From positions 4,402,001 to 4,466,000 of the forward strand of contig NC_079889.1 of NCBI RefSeq assembly GCF_029227915.1: a stretch of 64,000 nt of DNA, in the 5' to 3' direction. Every line of letters begins with the position of its first letter. The first letter of the stretch is position 1. Position numbers and translations under genes: made by a program. The notes under the pieces were generated by a model. The model worked only from the letters and a program-made list of their open reading frames with translations. It ran no database searches and was not told where the DNA came from. The DNA comes from Hydractinia symbiolongicarpus. Its lineage: Eukaryota > Cnidaria > Hydrozoa > Anthoathecata > Hydractiniidae. Below are positions 61,694 through 64,000 of this stretch, piece by piece.

Positions 61694-62486
61694 GCTGATG
61701 AATTTGAGCGTCGGCAAAACGATTGAGAACATTAGGAACTATCGCAACATCCAGCTGGTCACAAACGAAGACAAGTATACGAGGCTCGTCATAAAACCAA
61801 AATTCAAGGGTGGAAGCAGGTTTAGCAAAAACCTGGTAGGTGTAGAGATGGGCAAGACCGAGGTCAAGATGAATAAGCCCGTATACATTGGCCAGGCTAT
61901 ATTGGATATGTCAAAGCTAATCAAGTACAAATTCCACATTGACTATATGCAGGACAAATATGGTTCTAAAATACAACTCTGCTACATGGATACAGACTGC
62001 TTCGTGTACCATATACGAACAGAGGACTTTTACAAGGATATCGCGCAGGATGTTGAAGCACGCTTTGATACAAGTGCCTATAATCCGGATGATAATAGGC
62101 CCCTCCCCATACGCAAGAACAAAAAGGTGGTAGGCTTGATGAAGGACGAATTAGGCGGTAAAATCATGACCGAATTCATCACCCTCAGGGCCAAGCTATA
62201 TGCTTACAAGAGCATTACCAAAGAAGGCGGTGATCGCAAAGCCAAGGGCGTAAAGAGGTGCGTTACGAACAAGTCGAAAACCTTCGATGACTATCAACGG
62301 TGTGTGGAGGAGGGCGTTGATGTTTACAAGAGCCAGGTCTTGATTCAAAATAAGGGCCATAAGGTATATACCCAAGAAGTATCGAAGTTGGCACTCAATA
62401 GGGCAGATGACAAACGGATAGTGCAGCCCGATCAAATTACGACGCTTGCCAGAGGCCATTACCGCCTAACGTCTACCCGGGAATAA
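61623..62486 (+). pseudogene. Family-B DNA polymerase, fragment 5 (motifs B and C, thumb)
   Basis: Begins with LRTNAKYEFEKDFYKLMN and the motif B region, which reads SVGKT and seems to lack the aromatic residue expected before the Gly. Motif C reads YMDTDC, with Cys where Ser is usual. The KLY motif (LRAKLYAYK) and the C-terminal thumb (QPDQITTLARGHYRL) follow, then TAA. This is the longest intact piece, 287 codons. Confidence 0.75.
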
Positions 62487-62574
62487 AAAGGAGGTGTGTT
62501 TGTGTATTGCTATACTCCTGCCCTATGCTCTGATTGCCTATGTACTTTTTCGTTAAAAAGGACTACTAATAAAG

Positions 62575-63071
62575 ATGTCTGATATCTCACGAGTATTCGA
62601 TGAAGCCACCTCTGTGGAATTTGAAAATATAGAGAAACCCACTAATAAGCGCCAAATTTTAAAGGAAACCCTCCGTAAAGGTAAGGGCACCTTTTACCAA
62701 GGAAGTGTAATGAGGGGTTTGTCGATAAGGCTCCTGACGAGGCAATCGACAAGGTCCATACCGAGTATGTACAACGTGAATTGCAAGAGAAGGGGGAGAA
62801 AACAGCTAGGGCACTTTCTACCAATGTTATTAGCCTCTATGCTAGTATGATTGGGAATTTTGTCAATACTGACTCTGTCAACGAGCTACGTCGAGATATC
62901 GAGGAAGACTCTATTATCAGGGACAGTATGACGGATCTAGGCATCCTCGTGTACTGCACTATTGGGAGGTGTTTAGCCCCAATACTTGTAGCGGGTCATA
63001 CTGCAAGGCATATGGGTAAAAAGAAACAGGATGCGGAGAATGAGGTGGAGGAGGCGGAGACTGTTCTATAA
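62575..63071 (+). pseudogene. Unknown element ORF with a membrane-like segment, frameshifted
   Basis: The ATG at 62575 is about 90 bp after the polymerase stop and opens MSDISRVFDEATSVEFENIE. At about 62685-62745 the coding character moves to another frame, which runs to 63071. The second half has a charged helix region (ELRRDIEEDSIIRDS) and one hydrophobic stretch (LGILVYCTIGRCLAPILVAG) likely to span a membrane, then an acidic end. I do not recognise it. Whether the shift is real or an assembly error is unknown. Confidence 0.45.
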
Positions 63072-63303
63072 GAATAAAACGAGTGAAGAAGTTCCGAAAC
63101 AACAAGAGGAGAGGGTTATAACAAAACCACCGAAGAATAAGGGTCGTGTAGCAGCTGGCAAGAGACTTGCCAAATGGAATAGAAAGAACAAGGTAGACTT
63201 AAAGAAGAACGTGGGCAAAGGTTCTTCACAGGATGATAAGGAACCTGTCGCAACCCCTAGCAAGTCGATGGACAGTGTCACATCTATGGGGTCGGAGCTT
63301 TAG
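63031..63303 (+). CDS. Small basic protein, putative nucleic-acid-binding core protein
   Basis: A frame of up to 90 residues, very rich in Lys and Arg (e.g. KNKGRVAAGKRLAKWNRKNK, VDLKKNVGKG), with a Ser/Thr-rich tail. The first dozen residues are antisense-like overlap with the preceding ORF, so the real start may be later. Small basic proteins that package DNA are common in adenovirus- and adintovirus-like elements. That role is inference from composition and location only. An adjacent frame (about 63275-63444) has a hydrophobic start and a Pro/Gln-rich end but no ATG. Confidence 0.45.
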   Translation: MRRMRWRRRRLFYKNKTSEEVPKQQEERVITKPPKNKGRVAAGKRLAKWNRKNKVDLKKNVGKGSSQDDKEPVATPSKSMDSVTSMGSEL

Positions 63304-63455
63304 CCGTGCTTGCCATAAGGGTAGGCATCTGGTATAAATTTGTCGGGAGTGGGAATGAGCCCAACAAGCCAGCGGTCCATCCAGAGCCCCAGCAGGGCAA
63401 ACAAGGCAAAGTCCTGCCAAATATCGATATTTTTAAAATGCAGTAGTAATAATAA

Positions 63456-63692
63456 ATGAGTGCAAGCAACCTAACACCGAAGGAAAAGGAGATATTGGAT
63501 ATGTTGTACAAGACAGTGGTAGACCTTGGTTTCACCTTTGCCAATGCAATAACAGGTAAGAAGTTTTTTGATATATCAAGGCCATCTACAAAAATGGATA
63601 CAAATGACGTTCTCAAGATGGTGGCCTATTTTGCAGCAGGGAGAGGAAGTCGCGGTGAAAAAAGGGTGGTTGCCGGCAAGTTTTGTGCCTAA
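63456..63692 (+). CDS. Short hypothetical element protein
   Basis: 78 codons from the ATG at 63456 (MSASNLTPKEKEILDMLYKT), preceded by an AT-rich leader. An amphipathic N-terminal half is followed by GKKFFDISRPSTKMDTNDVL and a basic, glycine-containing end. No motif is recognised. It may be truncated by a frameshift, since the last 20 residues have poor coding character. Confidence 0.4.
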   Translation: MSASNLTPKEKEILDMLYKTVVDLGFTFANAITGKKFFDISRPSTKMDTNDVLKMVAYFAAGRGSRGEKRVVAGKFCA

Positions 63693-63750
63693 ACCAAAAT
63701 AAGTGTCCGGTAAAAACTCGTGTTTGTCCCAAGGACAAAAACGAGTCAAT

Positions 63751-64000
63751 ATGGAGGCCAAGATCTGCTCGAGTTGTAAGCACTATCTTTCTTTGGACAA
63801 TTTTAGGATCAAGCGTAATGGTCAACTGACAAAAATGTGCATCAAATGCTTGAATGCGCTCAAGGCGTCGCAGGAACGCAATAGGTGCAAATATCAAAGG
63901 CGAAGATCACAGTGCAAAGACTGTAAGGGGAGTCAGATTTGCCGTCATGAAAGACAGAGGGCATATTGCAAGGAGCGCAAGGGCAGTCAAATATGCTGGC
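63751..64000 (+). CDS. Cysteine-repeat zinc-binding protein, 5' part, open at the window end
   Basis: From the ATG at 63751, 83 codons are open to the window edge. The N-terminus has a C-x2-C ... C-x2-C zinc-ribbon-like module (ICSSCKHYLSLDNFR ... MCIKCLNALKAS). It is followed by the start of a repeat CKDCKGSQICRHERQR then CKERKGSQIC of about 16 residues. Repeats of this C-x2-C-x-G-x3-C-x-H kind occur in giant-virus and transposon proteins, sometimes next to nuclease domains. The second repeat has lost a Cys. The reading frame agrees with active coding on the same strand as the polymerase. Confidence 0.6.
   Translation, partial: MEAKICSSCKHYLSLDNFRIKRNGQLTKMCIKCLNALKASQERNRCKYQRRRSQCKDCKGSQICRHERQRAYCKERKGSQICW

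Larger units (their letters stand above)
59301..64000 (+). mobile_element. Polinton/adintovirus-like element, partial, continuing past the window
   Basis: Evidence for an integrated mid-sized dsDNA-virus-like element: a protein-primed-type family-B DNA polymerase, closely spaced same-strand ORFs without introns, and visibly higher GC than the AT-rich host DNA on the left. Capsid, ATPase, protease and integrase genes expected of a complete Polinton or adintovirus are not in the window and could lie to the right. The polymerase is damaged, so this copy is probably inactive. Some of the damage could be consensus errors in a long-read assembly. Confidence 0.75.

Overview
The window looks like nuclear DNA of an invertebrate animal, most likely a cnidarian and possibly a hydrozoan. 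That assignment is inferred from AT-rich intergenic DNA, GT-AG introns of roughly 0.1-3 kb, animal-type ciliary and trafficking genes, and a dense load of tRNA-derived SINEs, small inverted-repeat elements and Helitron-like elements. I cannot name a species.

From left to right: (1) 2226-17352, minus strand, a complete 15-coding-exon gene for the COPI coat subunit beta-COP (COPB1, 957 aa by my exon joins). (2) A 417-bp divergent intergenic region with a TGACGTG motif. (3) 17770-27126, plus, a complete 7-coding-exon TMEM30/CDC50 gene (352 aa), the non-catalytic subunit of P4-ATPase lipid flippases. (4) 28776-34353, plus, a complete 9-coding-exon RSPH14 gene (341 aa), an armadillo-repeat ciliary radial-spoke protein. 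In all three genes every splice junction keeps frame and the total length is close to the usual family length.

34.4-46.3 kb is gene-poor and packed with repeats: a 24-bp tandem repeat, a 110-bp MITE with a perfect 8-bp target duplication, a 21-bp minisatellite, a SINE, a GTT microsatellite, and a foldback element whose arms are arrays of a 12-bp palindrome at a 22-bp period. 46298-48904 is a four-exon plus-strand gene for a 225-aa protein with two copies of a domain I do not recognise; all its introns are phase 1. 52.1-57.3 kb holds two minus-strand two-exon genes for small secreted proteins with identical eight-cysteine spacing, evidently a local duplication.

From about 59.3 kb to the window end the composition changes: no introns, visibly higher GC, tightly packed plus-strand ORFs. 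This is part of a Polinton/adintovirus-like element. Its family-B DNA polymerase is broken by frameshifts, an in-frame stop, a 53-bp repeat and loss of the segment that should carry polymerase motif A. It is followed by a membrane-like ORF, a basic protein, a short ORF, and the start of a cysteine-repeat protein that runs off the window.

The three host housekeeping genes are only loosely linked in function. COPB1 and TMEM30 both serve the secretory and endomembrane system and share a promoter region; RSPH14 is ciliary. All coordinates, phases and repeat periods were read by eye; nothing was aligned or searched against a database.
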